A DNA stretch of 64,000 bases from Azospirillum brasilense (GTDB lineage Bacteria; Pseudomonadota; Alphaproteobacteria; Azospirillales; Azospirillaceae): NCBI RefSeq assembly GCF_005222205.1, contig NZ_CP032348.1, forward strand, positions 597,001 to 661,000, given 5' to 3'. Below, piece by piece: positions 25,725-36,553 of the stretch (position 1 is its first letter; each line of letters begins with the position of its first letter). A program made the translations under genes and the position numbers. A model generated the notes under the pieces. It was given only the letters and a program-made list of their open reading frames with translations, was not told the DNA's origin and ran no database searches.

Positions 25725-26372
25725 ATGCCGAGCCCCAACGCTTCCCCCTTCATGACGGCCCTGGTCGGGGCCTGCCGGCTGGTCGACGCGGTCACCGCGC
25801 GGCTGGGCAAGGCGATATCCTGGCTGATCGTGCTGGCGATCCTGGTGTCGGCCGTCAACGCGGTCGTCCGCAAGATGTTCGACGTCAGCTCGAATTCCTG
25901 GCTCGAACTGCAATGGGTGCTGTTCGCCGCCGTGTTCCTGCTGTGCTCCCCCTGGACGCTGAAGGAGGACGAGCACATTCGCATCGACATCGTGAACGCG
26001 CAGCTCGGCAAGCGCGCCCGCGACACCATCGACCTGTTCGGCCATCTGACCTTCCTGCTGCCCTTCAGCTTCGTGATGCTGGTCACCTCCTGGCCCTTCG
26101 CCATCGCCTCCTACATGATCGAGGAGCAGTCGATGAACGCCGGCGGCCTGCCGCAATGGCCGGCGAAGATGCTGATTCCGCTGGGATTCACCGTGCTGTT
26201 CATCCAGGGCCTGTCCGAGCTGGCCAAGCGCGCCGCGATCATGTCCGGCCATCTGGAGGACGACCAGCAGCGGGCCGGCGGCCATCAGGCGGCGGCCGAG
26301 GCCGAGGCGGAACGGCTGCTGGCGGCCGAACGCGAGCGCACCACCCACCCCGACACCCTTCCCAGCCGGTGA
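25725..26372 (+). CDS. TRAP transporter small permease (DctQ)
   Basis: This 215-residue inner-membrane protein has four hydrophobic segments (ISWLIVLAILVSAVNAVV, LQWVLFAAVFLLCSPW, LTFLLPFSFVMLVTSWPF, MLIPLGFTVLFIQGL). The DctQ-type motif WTLKEDEHIRIDIV lies between segments two and three. A charged Ala/Glu-rich tail follows (about residues 175-215). GGGAGGGCC lies upstream of the ATG. It is 103 bases after the binding-protein gene and 7 before the large permease gene. Confidence 0.9.
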   Translation: MPSPNASPFMTALVGACRLVDAVTARLGKAISWLIVLAILVSAVNAVVRKMFDVSSNSWLELQWVLFAAVFLLCSPWTLKEDEHIRIDIVNAQLGKRARDTIDLFGHLTFLLPFSFVMLVTSWPFAIASYMIEEQSMNAGGLPQWPAKMLIPLGFTVLFIQGLSELAKRAAIMSGHLEDDQQRAGGHQAAAEAEAERLLAAERERTTHPDTLPSR

Positions 26373-26379
26373 CCGCGCG

Positions 26380-28332
26380 ATGAGCACGACCTCCCCCACC
26401 CCTTCGCCGCGCGCCGTCCGGCTGTCCGTCATCTCCCTGGTGCTGCTGGCGGTGGTTGCCGTGGCGCTCTACGTGCTGCCGGTGCCCGGCGCCGCGGCGC
26501 TGGCCGAACAGGACGGCTGGCGCGGCTGGTTCGGCCACAACATGGCGCCGATCATGTTCGCCACGCTGGTCGGCATGCTGCTGCTCGGCTATCCGGTGGC
26601 CTTCGCGCTGGCCGCCAACGGGCTGCTGTTCGGCCTGATCGGCATCGAGATCGGGCTGTTCCGCCCCGACCTGTTCCAGGCGCTGCCCGAGCGCGTCTAC
26701 GGCACGATGAACAACGACGTGCTGCTGGCCGTGCCCTTCTTCACCTTCATGGGTCTGGTGCTGGAGCGGTCCGGCATGGCCGAGGATCTGCTCGACACCA
26801 TCGGGCAGCTCTTCGGCTCGATCCGCGGCGGTCTGGCCTACGCCGTCATCTTCGTCGGCGCGCTGCTCGCCGCGACGACCGGCGTTGTGGCCGCCTCGGT
26901 GATCTCGATGGGCCTGATCTCGTTGCCGATCATGCTGCGCTACGGCTACGACCGCCGTCTGGCGTCGGGCGTCATCGCGGCGTCGGGCACGCTGGCCCAG
27001 ATCATCCCGCCGTCGCTGGTGCTGATCGTCATGGCCGACCAGCTCGGCCGCTCGGTCGGCGACATGTACGAGGCCGCCTTCGTCCCCGGCCTGCTGCTCG
27101 CCGGCCTCTACGCCCTCTACGTCTTCGTCGTCTCGATGATCTGGCCCAAGGCCGCCCCCGGCCTGCCGCCGGAGGCCATCGCCCACCGCGAGCCGAACGG
27201 CGCGCGCGGCGTCTGGCAGCTCGGCCTGCTGGCCCTGTTCTCGGGCACGGTCGCCACCTGGGTGATGGGCCGCACCGACGTGAAGTCGGGCGCCGACTAC
27301 GTCGTGCTGCTGCTCTCGGTGGCGGTGCTGGTCGCCTTCCTGGCAGCCGCCTTCAACCGCGGCTTCGGCGCGCAGCGCCTCGTCCTGCAGACCGTCGCCA
27401 CGGCGGCGCTTACCGCGGCGGCGGCGTGGCTGACGGTCAACGAGTGGACCACCCTGGCCCTGATCGGCGATTCCATCGCGGCGGGCGCGCTCTACGCCCT
27501 AACGGTGGCGGTGGTGGAGCGGGCGACCGGCCGGCGCCTGATCTCCCGCATGGCCGAGCAGGCGACCTTCGTCATGGTGCCGCCGCTGGCGCTGATCTTC
27601 CTGGTGCTGGGCACCATCTTCATCGGCCTCGCCACCCCGACCGAGGGCGGCGCCATGGGTGCGGTCGGCGCGCTGGCGCTCGCGGCCATGAAGAAGCGCC
27701 TGAACTTCGACATGGTGCGGCAGGCCACCTATTCGACGGCCAAGCTGGCGGCCTTCGTGCTGTTCATCCTGATCGGCGCGCGGGTGTTCTCGCTGACCTT
27801 CTACGGCGTCAACGGCCACATCTGGGTCGAGGAGCTGATGGTCTCCCTGCCCGGCGGGCAGATGGGCTTCCTGATCGCGGTCAGCGTGATGGTCTTCCTG
27901 CTGGCCTTCTTCCTCGACTTCTTCGAGCTGGCCTTCATCGTCATCCCGCTGCTGGCCCCGGCGGCGGAGCGTCTGGGCATCGATCTGGTGTGGTTCGGCG
28001 TCATCCTGGCGGTGAACATGCAGACCAGCTTCATGCACCCGCCCTTCGGCTTCTCGCTGTTCTTCCTGCGCTCGGTGGCGCCCAAGCTGCCCTACATCGA
28101 CCGCATCACGAAGAAGGAGACGGCTCCCGTCCTGACCAGCCAGATCTACTGGGGCGCGGTGCCCTTCGTGGTCATCCAGCTCGTCATGGTGGCCCTGGTG
28201 ATCGCCTTCCCGCAGATGGTCATGCACTACAAGTCGACCGCCACCAAGCTCGACGACAAGCAGATCGAAGAGCAGTTCAAGGGCCTCGGCGGCGACCTGA
28301 ACGACGACCTGCCGCCGCTGGAATTCAAGTGA
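26380..28332 (+). CDS. TRAP transporter large permease (DctM), long form
   Basis: This is the main ion-coupled permease subunit, 650 residues against about 430 for the common DctM. The core motifs are present (LVGMLLLGYPVAFALAANG, VPFFTFMGLVLERSGMAEDLLD, ASGTLAQIIPPSLVLIVM, LATPTEGGAMGAVGAL). An inserted membrane region of about 150 residues lies in the middle (near 230-400), as in the TakM/mannitol-chloroaromatic subfamily. The C-terminal 50 residues are soluble and charged. The operon position after DctP and DctQ makes the assignment secure. Confidence 0.92.
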   Translation: MSTTSPTPSPRAVRLSVISLVLLAVVAVALYVLPVPGAAALAEQDGWRGWFGHNMAPIMFATLVGMLLLGYPVAFALAANGLLFGLIGIEIGLFRPDLFQALPERVYGTMNNDVLLAVPFFTFMGLVLERSGMAEDLLDTIGQLFGSIRGGLAYAVIFVGALLAATTGVVAASVISMGLISLPIMLRYGYDRRLASGVIAASGTLAQIIPPSLVLIVMADQLGRSVGDMYEAAFVPGLLLAGLYALYVFVVSMIWPKAAPGLPPEAIAHREPNGARGVWQLGLLALFSGTVATWVMGRTDVKSGADYVVLLLSVAVLVAFLAAAFNRGFGAQRLVLQTVATAALTAAAAWLTVNEWTTLALIGDSIAAGALYALTVAVVERATGRRLISRMAEQATFVMVPPLALIFLVLGTIFIGLATPTEGGAMGAVGALALAAMKKRLNFDMVRQATYSTAKLAAFVLFILIGARVFSLTFYGVNGHIWVEELMVSLPGGQMGFLIAVSVMVFLLAFFLDFFELAFIVIPLLAPAAERLGIDLVWFGVILAVNMQTSFMHPPFGFSLFFLRSVAPKLPYIDRITKKETAPVLTSQIYWGAVPFVVIQLVMVALVIAFPQMVMHYKSTATKLDDKQIEEQFKGLGGDLNDDLPPLEFK

Positions 28333-28357
28333 TCGAGACTGAGGAAGGGAGCACGAC

Positions 28358-29341
28358 ATGCGCATCGCCGTCGTAGGGGCCGGGGCCGTTGGCGGCGCGC
28401 TGGCCGGGTATCTCGCCGCCACGGGCCGGCACGAGTTGTCGCTGCTGGCCCGCGGCGCCCATCTCGCGGCGATCCGCGACGGCGGGCTGACCGTGCAGAC
28501 GCCGAAGGGAACGCTGACCAGCCGGCCGCGGGCCAGCGATTCCGCCGCCGACCTCGGCCCGCAGGACGTGGTGATCGTCACGGTGAAGGGGCACGGGCTG
28601 CCGGCCCTGGCCGCGTCCTTCCCGGCGCTGTGCGGGCCGGACACGCTGGTGGTGGCGGCGCAGAACGGCATTCCCTGGTGGTACCTGTACGGTGCTGGGG
28701 ACGGGGTGACGCCGGAACCGCTGGAGGTGGTCGATCCCGGCGGCGCCGTCTGGTCGGCCATCGGTCCGGAGCGGGTCGCCGCCTGCGTGATGGAGGTGCT
28801 GCCCGCCCGCATCGTCGGGCCGGGCGTCGTCGCCCACACCGCCCTGCCGGTGCTGGCCTTCGGCGCCCCCCGGCCCGGCGACCACGCGGAGAAGCTGGCG
28901 GCCCTGGCCGACTCCTTCAACGCGGCGGGCGCCACCGCCCGCCTGCCCGCCGACATCCGCGTGCCGCTGTGGAGCAAGCTGATGCTCAACATGGCGGTCG
29001 GCCCTACCAGCGTGCTGACCGGCGCCACCATGGGCGCCATGGAGCAGGCCCCCGGCATGGCCGCCGTCCAGGGCCGGCTGATGCGCGAATGCCTGAATGT
29101 GGCCCATGCCTGGGGCGTCGCCCTGCCCGACGACATCGACGAGCGGCTGAGCCGGGGCAGCGGCGTGCCCGGCCACAAGCCGTCGATGCTCCAGGATTTC
29201 GAGGCGGGGCGCAGCATGGAGATCGACCCCATCGTGACCACCGTCCTGGAGCTGGCCCGCCGCCGCGGCGTGCCGGTGCCGACCATCGAAACATTGTGGG
29301 CGCTGACCGCCCTGAAGGAGCGGGTGGCGCGCGCCGACTGA
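28358..29341 (+). CDS. 2-dehydropantoate 2-reductase family oxidoreductase
   Basis: This is an NAD(P)H-linked ApbA/PanE fold enzyme of 327 residues. It opens with the Rossmann motif MRIAVVGAGAVGGALAGYLA and has TVKGHGLPALA with the conserved catalytic Lys, QNGIPWWYL, and the C-terminal helical domain from about residue 185 (LWSKLMLNMAVGPTSVLTGATMG). The Lys and Asn of LWSKLMLN are family marks. AGGAAGGGAG precedes the start. In this keto-acid operon it more likely reduces another 2-oxoacid than making pantoate, but that is inference. Confidence 0.85.
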   Translation: MRIAVVGAGAVGGALAGYLAATGRHELSLLARGAHLAAIRDGGLTVQTPKGTLTSRPRASDSAADLGPQDVVIVTVKGHGLPALAASFPALCGPDTLVVAAQNGIPWWYLYGAGDGVTPEPLEVVDPGGAVWSAIGPERVAACVMEVLPARIVGPGVVAHTALPVLAFGAPRPGDHAEKLAALADSFNAAGATARLPADIRVPLWSKLMLNMAVGPTSVLTGATMGAMEQAPGMAAVQGRLMRECLNVAHAWGVALPDDIDERLSRGSGVPGHKPSMLQDFEAGRSMEIDPIVTTVLELARRRGVPVPTIETLWALTALKERVARAD

Positions 29342-29350
29342 GCGCACCTG

Positions 29351-29423
29351 CCCCCACCCTGACCCTCCCCCGCTTCGCGAAAATCCCCCTCCCCTGCGCA
29401 GCGGGGGAGGGCCGGGGTGGGGG
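29351..29423. repeat. Family B intergenic palindromic repeat, copy 2
   Basis: CCCCCACCCTGACCCTCCCC opens and GGGGGAGGGCCGGGGTGGGG closes. Inner units CGCTTCGCGAAAATCCCCCT and CTGCGCAGCG are partly eroded. It interrupts the operon between the reductase and the aldehyde dehydrogenase, in an intergenic gap. Confidence 0.8.
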
Positions 29424-29467
29424 CAAGGACCAGCGCCACCAAAGAACGTCCCCGGAGAAAAAACGAC

Positions 29468-30922
29468 ATGTCCCCCGCTTCCGATCGCATCACCAACTTC
29501 ATCGCCGGCTCCTGGCGTCCGGGCCGTGAGCGGCTCGACATCTTCAACCCGTCGAATCTGGACGAACTGGCCGGCTCCTACTCGCTCGCCGGCGCCGACG
29601 ATGTGGCGGAGGCCGTCGCCGCGGCGCGCGCCGCCCAGCCGCAGTGGCGCGCCGCCACGGTGGAACAGCGCTCGCTGGTGCTCGACGCCATCTCCCGCGC
29701 GCTGTTCGACCGCAAGGACGAGCTGGCCCGCATCGCCGCGACCGAGGGCGGCAAGACCATCCCCGACGCGCTGGGCGAGATCACCCGCGCCGCCCACCTC
29801 GCCCGATTCTTCGCCGCCGAGGCGCTGCGCGCGCCGGGCGAGACGCTGGGCTCGGTCCGGCCCGGCGTCGAAGTCGACGTGACGCGCGAGCCGGTCGGCG
29901 TCATCGGCCTCGTCACGCCCTGGAACTTCCCGGTCGCCACGCCGATGTGGAAGATCGCCCCGGCGCTGGCCTTCGGCAACGCGGTGATCTGGAAGCCGTC
30001 GGAGAAGACCCCCGGCATCTCCATCGCCGTCACCCGCCTCATCGCGGAGGCGCTGGAGGCCCAGGGCATGCCCGCCGCGCTGTTCAATCTGGTGATCGGC
30101 GCCGGCCCGAACGTGGGCGCCGCCGTGGTCGACGCGGTGGACGCCGTGTCCTTCACCGGCTCGGTCAACACCGGGCGGCGCATCGCCGTGCGCTGCGCGG
30201 AACGGATGATCCGTGTCCAGCTGGAGCTGGGCGGCCAGAACCCGCTGGTCGTGCTGGGCGACGCCGACCCGGAGCGCGCCGCCGAGATCGGCGTCAACAG
30301 CGCCTATTTCCACGCCGGCCAGCGCTGCACCGCCACCGGGCGCTTCATCGTCGAGGATTCGATCCACGACGCCTTCGTCGCCGCGATGACCGAACGGATG
30401 GCGGCGCTGCGCGTCGGCCACGCCCTGCAGCCGGAAACGCAGATCGGCCCGGTCATCGACGAGTTCCAGCTCACCAAGAACCTGCAATACATCGACACCG
30501 GCCTGAAGGAAGGCGCGCAGCTGGCCTCCGGCGGCGGGCGGCTGGACCGGCCGACGCGCGGCTGGTTCCTCGCCCCGACGCTGTTCACCGAGACCAGCAA
30601 CGCCATGACCATCAACCGGGAGGAGGTGTTTGGCCCGGTCGCCAGCGTCATCCGCGTCAAGGATTACGAGGAGGCCCTGGCCGTCGCCAACGACACCGAC
30701 TACGGCCTGTCGTCGGGCATCATCACCAACTCGATGAAGCACGCCCGCCACTTCCAGGCCAACATCCAGGCTGGCATGACCATGCTGAACCTGCCGACGG
30801 CCGGCGTCGACTACCACGTCCCCTTCGGCGGCCGGAAGATGTCGAGCTACGGCCCGCGCGAGCAGGGACGCTCCGCCATCGAGTTCTACACCATCATCAA
30901 GACGGCCTATCGCGCGCTGTGA
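29468..30922 (+). CDS. NAD(P)-dependent aldehyde dehydrogenase, 2-oxoglutarate semialdehyde dehydrogenase-like
   Basis: This is a 484-residue ALDH. The oxyanion Asn lies in GLVTPWNFPVATPMWKIAPAL, the cofactor lysine in VIWKPSEKTPG, FTGSVNTGRR forms the nucleotide loop, the catalytic Glu is in LELGGQNPLVVL, and the nucleophile Cys is in FHAGQRCTATGRFIV. The GQRCTATGR segment recalls the YcbD/2-oxoglutarate-semialdehyde dehydrogenase subgroup. Its product would be 2-oxoglutarate, matching the neighbouring genes. GGAGA precedes the chosen ATG at 29468; the frame runs longer upstream into the repeat. Succinate-semialdehyde dehydrogenase is the main alternative. Confidence 0.85.
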   Translation: MSPASDRITNFIAGSWRPGRERLDIFNPSNLDELAGSYSLAGADDVAEAVAAARAAQPQWRAATVEQRSLVLDAISRALFDRKDELARIAATEGGKTIPDALGEITRAAHLARFFAAEALRAPGETLGSVRPGVEVDVTREPVGVIGLVTPWNFPVATPMWKIAPALAFGNAVIWKPSEKTPGISIAVTRLIAEALEAQGMPAALFNLVIGAGPNVGAAVVDAVDAVSFTGSVNTGRRIAVRCAERMIRVQLELGGQNPLVVLGDADPERAAEIGVNSAYFHAGQRCTATGRFIVEDSIHDAFVAAMTERMAALRVGHALQPETQIGPVIDEFQLTKNLQYIDTGLKEGAQLASGGGRLDRPTRGWFLAPTLFTETSNAMTINREEVFGPVASVIRVKDYEEALAVANDTDYGLSSGIITNSMKHARHFQANIQAGMTMLNLPTAGVDYHVPFGGRKMSSYGPREQGRSAIEFYTIIKTAYRAL

Positions 30923-30951
30923 CGCGGAACCGAAGCCCAGGGAGAGCCTTC

Positions 30952-32454
<1,503 letters not shown>

Positions 32455-32459
32455 TCCCT

Positions 32460-33209
32460 ATGAAGGTCCTCGTCCCGGTCAAGAGGGTGGTCGATTACAA
32501 CGTCAAGATCCGCGTCAAGGCGGACGGTTCCGGCGTTGAGACCGCCAACGTGAAGATGAGCATGAACCCCTTCGACGAGATCGCCGTCGAAGAGGCCGTC
32601 CGCCTCAAGGAAGCCGGCAAGGCGACCGAGGTCATCGTGGTCACCGTCGGCCCGACCGCCGCGCAGGAGACGCTGCGCACCGGCCTCGCCATGGGCGCCG
32701 ACCGCGGCATCCTGGTCCAGACCGACGCCGAGACGCAGCCGCTGGCCGTCGCCAAGGTGCTCAAGGCCCTGGTCGAGAAGGAAGGCCCGACGCTGGTCAT
32801 CCTCGGCAAGCAGGCGATCGACGACGACTGCAACCAGACCGGCCAGATGCTCGCCGCCTTGCTGGGCTGGCCGCAGGGCACCTTCGCCTCCAAGGTCGCG
32901 CCGGGCGAGGGCTCGGTCACCGTGACCCGCGAGATCGACGGCGGCCTGGAGACCGTGCAGCTGACGCTGCCCGCGGTGGTCACCGCCGACCTGCGCCTCA
33001 ACGAGCCGCGCTACGCCTCGCTGCCCAACATCATGAAGGCCAAGAAGAAGCCCATCGAGACGCTGGCCCCCGACGCGCTGGGCGTCGACGTGGCGCCGCG
33101 CCTGACCACGCTCAAGGTCGCCGAGCCGGCCAAGCGCAAGGCCGGCGTCAAGGTCGCCGACGTCGCCGCCCTGGTCGACAAGCTGAAGAACGAAGCCCGC
33201 GCGATCTGA
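32460..33209 (+). CDS. etfB: Electron transfer flavoprotein beta subunit
   Basis: EtfB binds AMP and forms the ETF heterodimer that takes electrons from acyl-CoA and related dehydrogenases to the quinone pool. The 249-residue product starts MKVLVPVKRVVDYNVKIRVK and has NPFDEIAVEEAVRLKE. Next comes LAMGADRGILVQTD, then LVILGKQAIDDDCNQTGQMLAALLGWPQ and the ETF-beta signature region VQLTLPAVVTADLRLNEPRYASLPNIMKAKKKP (about residues 165-197). AAGGA lies upstream. It is followed 35 bases later by etfA. Confidence 0.97.
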   Translation: MKVLVPVKRVVDYNVKIRVKADGSGVETANVKMSMNPFDEIAVEEAVRLKEAGKATEVIVVTVGPTAAQETLRTGLAMGADRGILVQTDAETQPLAVAKVLKALVEKEGPTLVILGKQAIDDDCNQTGQMLAALLGWPQGTFASKVAPGEGSVTVTREIDGGLETVQLTLPAVVTADLRLNEPRYASLPNIMKAKKKPIETLAPDALGVDVAPRLTTLKVAEPAKRKAGVKVADVAALVDKLKNEARAI

Positions 33210-33244
33210 GGGGCCAGTGCGCCTTGAAGGGAAAGTGATCTGAC

Positions 33245-34174
33245 ATGTCCATTCTCGTCATTGCCGAACATGACAACGCCGCGCTGAAGGCCGCCACGCT
33301 CAACGCGGTCAGCGCCGCCGCCAAGATCGGTGGGGAAGTCCATATTCTGGTTGCCGGCCAGGGCGCCCAGGCCGTCGCCGAAGCCGCCGCCAAGGTGGCC
33401 GGCGTGTCCAAGGTGCTGCTGGCCGACGACGCGGCCTACGCCCACCCGCTGCCGGAGAACGTCGCGCCGCTGGTCGTCAATCTCGCCAAGGGCTACGGCC
33501 ATGTGCTGGCCGCCGCCTCGTCGGAGGGCAAGAACCTGCTGCCGCGCGTCGCCGCGCTGCTCGACGTCGCGGCGATCTCCGACATCACCGGCGTGGTCTC
33601 CGCCGACACGTTCGAGCGGCCGATTTACGCCGGCAACGCCATCGCCACGGTGAAGTCCGCCGACCCGATCAAGGTCGTCACGGTGCGCACCACCGCCTTC
33701 GAGGCGGCCGCCGCCACGGGCGGCTCGGCGACGGTGGAGAGCATCGCCGGGACGGGCGACGCCGGTTCGGCCAAGTTCGTCGGCCAGGAGCTGACGAAGT
33801 CGGAGCGTCCGGAGCTGACCCAGGCCAAGATCGTCGTGTCGGGCGGCCGCGGCATGCAGTCGGGCGACAACTTCAAGCTTCTGGAGGCGCTGGCCGACAA
33901 GCTGGGCGCCGCGGTCGGCGCCAGCCGGGCGGCGGTGGACGCCGGCTTCGTGCCGAACGACTACCAGGTCGGCCAGACCGGCAAGATCGTGGCGCCCGAG
34001 CTGTACATCGCCGTCGGCATTTCCGGTGCCATCCAGCACCTCGCCGGCATGAAGGACAGCAAGGTCATCGTCGCGATCAACAAGGACGAGGAGGCGCCGA
34101 TCTTCCAGGTCGCCGACTACGGCCTCGTCGCTGACCTCTTCAAGGCGGTGCCGGAGCTGGAGCAGGCGCTGTGA
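33245..34174 (+). CDS. etfA: Electron transfer flavoprotein alpha subunit
   Basis: EtfA carries the FAD of ETF. The 309-residue protein starts SILVIAEHDNAALKAATLNAV. The C-terminal FAD domain has VVSGGRGMQSGDNFKLLEALAD, GASRAAVDAGFVPNDYQVGQTGKIV, PELYIAVGISGAIQHLAGM and KVIVAINKDEEAPIFQVADYG, all family signatures. Placed after the FAD dehydrogenase and etfB, it completes the electron path. The Mcd-like dehydrogenase at 19689 would also use ETF. AAGGGAAAGTGATC lies before the ATG. Confidence 0.97.
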   Translation: MSILVIAEHDNAALKAATLNAVSAAAKIGGEVHILVAGQGAQAVAEAAAKVAGVSKVLLADDAAYAHPLPENVAPLVVNLAKGYGHVLAAASSEGKNLLPRVAALLDVAAISDITGVVSADTFERPIYAGNAIATVKSADPIKVVTVRTTAFEAAAATGGSATVESIAGTGDAGSAKFVGQELTKSERPELTQAKIVVSGGRGMQSGDNFKLLEALADKLGAAVGASRAAVDAGFVPNDYQVGQTGKIVAPELYIAVGISGAIQHLAGMKDSKVIVAINKDEEAPIFQVADYGLVADLFKAVPELEQAL

Positions 34175-34203
34175 CGCCATAGGCCTCGCCGGCTCCCCGG
34201 CCG

Positions 34204-35415
34204 TCAGGCGCGACGGTCGGGGGCGTCCGGGAAACCGGCGCGACTCCGCGCATCCACCGCGGCCACCGCCTCGGCGTGGCAGGAGGGCGGGTGCCAGGCG
34301 AGGCCGCGCCCGACGATCCCATCCTCCCCCGCCGCGTGCAGGGCGGCCAGACAGACCGGGGGCACCGGGCCGCCCAGCAGCACGGCGCGGGCGTCCAGCC
34401 CGACGCGCCGTCCGTGGGCAGGATGGTCGGCGCAGAGCAGCCGGTGCGCCGCCGCGATGGCCGTCTCGGCCGCCGCCCCCAACTCCGCCCGCAGCAGCGG
34501 GGCGGCGTCGAGGGCCAACGCGCCGAAGCCCAGCGCGTCGATGACGGCGCTGTCCCCGATCGCCGGCAGGCGCGGGCGGGGAATTCCGCCGGGAGGGCCG
34601 ATGTCCGGCCCCTGCGGGGCGGCCACCGGCGCGCTCGCCCAGCCCTCGCCCATCATGCCCGATAGGCGCAGCCCGAAGCGCACCCCGTTGCCGCCCGCCG
34701 CCGTCACCAGCGCCGCCCCCGGCACGCCGTCGCCGGCCAGCATCACCGCCTTGCAAGCGGCCATCCACGGGTTGAGAAAGAACTGCCCGGCCTCCTTCAG
34801 GAAGGCGCAGACCGCGCCGGTCCCGCCCAAACGCGCCACCAGCGTTTCGGTCAGCAGCGCCGAGGCCACCCCGACGCGCCCGTGCAGCTCGTCCCCCTGC
34901 TCCATCGCCTCACGGGCGATGCCGGTCAGCGCCACCGGCCCGATCCCGGCCAGCGCCGGGCCGACCGCGCCGTGCAGCAGGCGCAGCCGCTCCACCACCG
35001 CCCCGCTGACGATGCCGAAGCGCAGGGCGGGGCCGCCGCCCTCGTTGAGCGGGCTGTAGGCGCGGGCGCCCGAGCCGCCGGCATCCTCCACCACATGCAG
35101 CCACATCGACCGCGACACGACGGCGGCGAGCGGGGTGACCACGCCGAAATCCTGCGCCGGACGCAGGGTTACGGCGCCGCTGCGCACCAGGGCGCGGGCC
35201 TCCTCGACGCCGTCGGCCATGCCTTCGAACAGCAGCGCGGCGGCGGCGGCGTTGAGGATCGGTGGGCAGATCTCCGCCGGATCGGCGAAGGGCGGTCCGG
35301 CGTGCAGCAGCGTGTGGCGGTCCAGCCCGATCCGCTCCCCGGCGGTTCCGGTCTCCGTCCACACCGGATCGGCGGCCAGCATCCGCTCCACAGCCCGCGC
35401 GGTGGCATCGTTCAT
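34204..35415 (-). CDS. DUF1116 family protein, AllG/YlbE-like
   Basis: This protein has 403 residues from the ATG at 35415. The DUF1116 pattern is recognisable: APPFADPAEICPPILNAAAAALLFEGMA-type N-terminus, then SPLNEGGGPALRFGI, an Asn-rich VCAFLKEAGQFFLNPWMAACKAVM segment and GGNGVRFGLRLSG. AllG, a member of this family, is part of oxamate carbamoyltransferase (AllFGH) in anaerobic allantoin breakdown. Here no allF or allH lies nearby. It ends the minus-strand catabolic array, after a family A repeat and the MarR gene. The frame continues upstream into the repeat, which I excluded. Function in this setting is unknown. Confidence 0.7.
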   Translation of the reverse strand: MNDATARAVERMLAADPVWTETGTAGERIGLDRHTLLHAGPPFADPAEICPPILNAAAAALLFEGMADGVEEARALVRSGAVTLRPAQDFGVVTPLAAVVSRSMWLHVVEDAGGSGARAYSPLNEGGGPALRFGIVSGAVVERLRLLHGAVGPALAGIGPVALTGIAREAMEQGDELHGRVGVASALLTETLVARLGGTGAVCAFLKEAGQFFLNPWMAACKAVMLAGDGVPGAALVTAAGGNGVRFGLRLSGMMGEGWASAPVAAPQGPDIGPPGGIPRPRLPAIGDSAVIDALGFGALALDAAPLLRAELGAAAETAIAAAHRLLCADHPAHGRRVGLDARAVLLGGPVPPVCLAALHAAGEDGIVGRGLAWHPPSCHAEAVAAVDARSRAGFPDAPDRRA

Positions 35416-35438
35416 CGCGTGTGTCCTTTGCGTACAAT

Positions 35439-35578
35439 CCCTCTCCCGTCCCGGGAGAGGGTGCCCGCGGGAGCGGGCGGGTGAGGGTCGTGCGAGGATC
35501 AAGGCACCGGTCCTTGGCGGCACCTCACCCTCCCACGCTGACGCGTGGGTCCCTCCCTCTCCCGGGGCGGGAGAGGGG
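35439..35578. repeat. Family A intergenic palindromic repeat, copy 3
   Basis: CTCTCCCGTCCCGGGAGAGG opens and CTCTCCCGGGGCGGGAGAGG closes. GTGAGGGTCGTGCGAGGATCAA inside is nearly identical to copy 1. It lies between the MarR gene and the DUF1116 gene. Confidence 0.85.
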
Positions 35579-35588
35579 ATGGTTCACC

Positions 35589-36074
35589 TCATGGCAGATG
35601 CAGCGGGGCGCGGCCGTAGCCGTTGCTGGCGTCCACCAGATGCAGCAGGTAGCGCAGGAAGACCGCGCGGTCCTCCTTCGGCAGGGGCGCGATGGTGCGG
35701 TCGTGGGCGCGCTGGGCCTTCTTGTCCATGCGGCGCAGCAGCTTCCGGCCCTCCGCGGTGATGGCGGCCAGCTTCATGCGCTTGTCGACCGGGCTGGCCC
35801 GGCGCTGGATCAGCCCGCGCTCGGCCAGCCGGGCCAACACGCCCGCCGTGGTCGTGCGGTCGATGCCGATCTGGGCGCCCAGCGTCACCTGATCCAGGTC
35901 CGGGCGGTCCATCAGGGCGGTCAGCACGCTGTACTGGACGGGGGTGATGTTGAACTCCGCGCACTCCTCCATGAACATGGCGACGTGGATCTGGTGCAGG
36001 CGGCGGATGAGGAATCCGGGACGCTCCGCCAGGACGCGGTACGCCTCTTCGATCAGGGGGTCGTCTAAGGTCAT
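35589..36074 (-). CDS. MarR family transcriptional regulator, NicR-like
   Basis: This 161-residue winged-helix regulator contains RPGFLIRRLHQIHVAMFMEE near the N-terminus, a pattern I associate with NicR-type MarR proteins. The recognition region is VTLGAQIGIDRTTTAGVLARLAERGLIQRR and the wing SPVDKRMKLAAITAEGRKLL. It lies inside the minus-strand catabolic array, 98 bases after the HpxZ-like gene, so it is the best candidate for local control. Its effector is probably an aromatic or heterocyclic acid. Binding sites are not evident beside its own gene. Confidence 0.85.
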   Translation of the reverse strand: MTLDDPLIEEAYRVLAERPGFLIRRLHQIHVAMFMEECAEFNITPVQYSVLTALMDRPDLDQVTLGAQIGIDRTTTAGVLARLAERGLIQRRASPVDKRMKLAAITAEGRKLLRRMDKKAQRAHDRTIAPLPKEDRAVFLRYLLHLVDASNGYGRAPLHLP

Positions 36075-36172
36075 CGCGGGCGATCCGTCGGAGCGGGTTT
36101 GGGAGAGCGGCGAACAAAGAGAGGATGGCGGCGGGCCGGAGAATCGGCAACCGGGCCGGAAGGCCGTGACGT

Positions 36173-36553
36173 CTAGCCCATCAGCGACACATGCGCCGCG
36201 ACGATCCGCCAGCCCTCCGGCATGCGGACCCAGGTGTGGCTCTGCCGCCCCACGCGCTCGGTGGAGGGCCGCGTGAATTCGGTGTTGGCGGTCGCCATGT
36301 CGCGGCCATAGGTGGTGACGACGGTGTTGCGCAGGCTCCGGTCCAGCCCCGCCGCAGGGCGGCCCTGGCGGAAGGCGGCGATGGCGTCGTAGCCGTACAA
36401 ATTCTCGCCCACGCCGTAGCGCAGGGTCGCCGGGTGGTTCCAGAACAGCTCGTCCAGAACCGCCACGTCGTTGCCGGTCAGCGCGCGCTCGTAGCGCTCG
36501 AAGGCGGCGGTGACCTCGGCCACCACCTCGGGGATGTTGATTTCAAGCGTCAT
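36173..36553 (-). CDS. HpxZ/AtzH-like SnoaL-fold protein (DUF3225)
   Basis: This 126-residue protein reads INIPEVVAEVTAAFERYERAL, NDVAVLDELFWNHPATLRYGVGENLYG, and TEFTRPSTERVGRQSHTWVRMPEGWRIVAAHVSLMG. It matches the AtzH/HpxZ pattern nearly end to end. In Klebsiella hpxZ belongs to an oxalurate gene set with hpxW, hpxX and the amidase gene hpxY, and AtzH accompanies AtzE-type amidases. Its start overlaps the amidase stop by four bases, preserving that pairing. The fold resembles NTF2-like proteins; its catalytic role is unclear, and it may be an amidase partner. Confidence 0.85.
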   Translation of the reverse strand: MTLEINIPEVVAEVTAAFERYERALTGNDVAVLDELFWNHPATLRYGVGENLYGYDAIAAFRQGRPAAGLDRSLRNTVVTTYGRDMATANTEFTRPSTERVGRQSHTWVRMPEGWRIVAAHVSLMG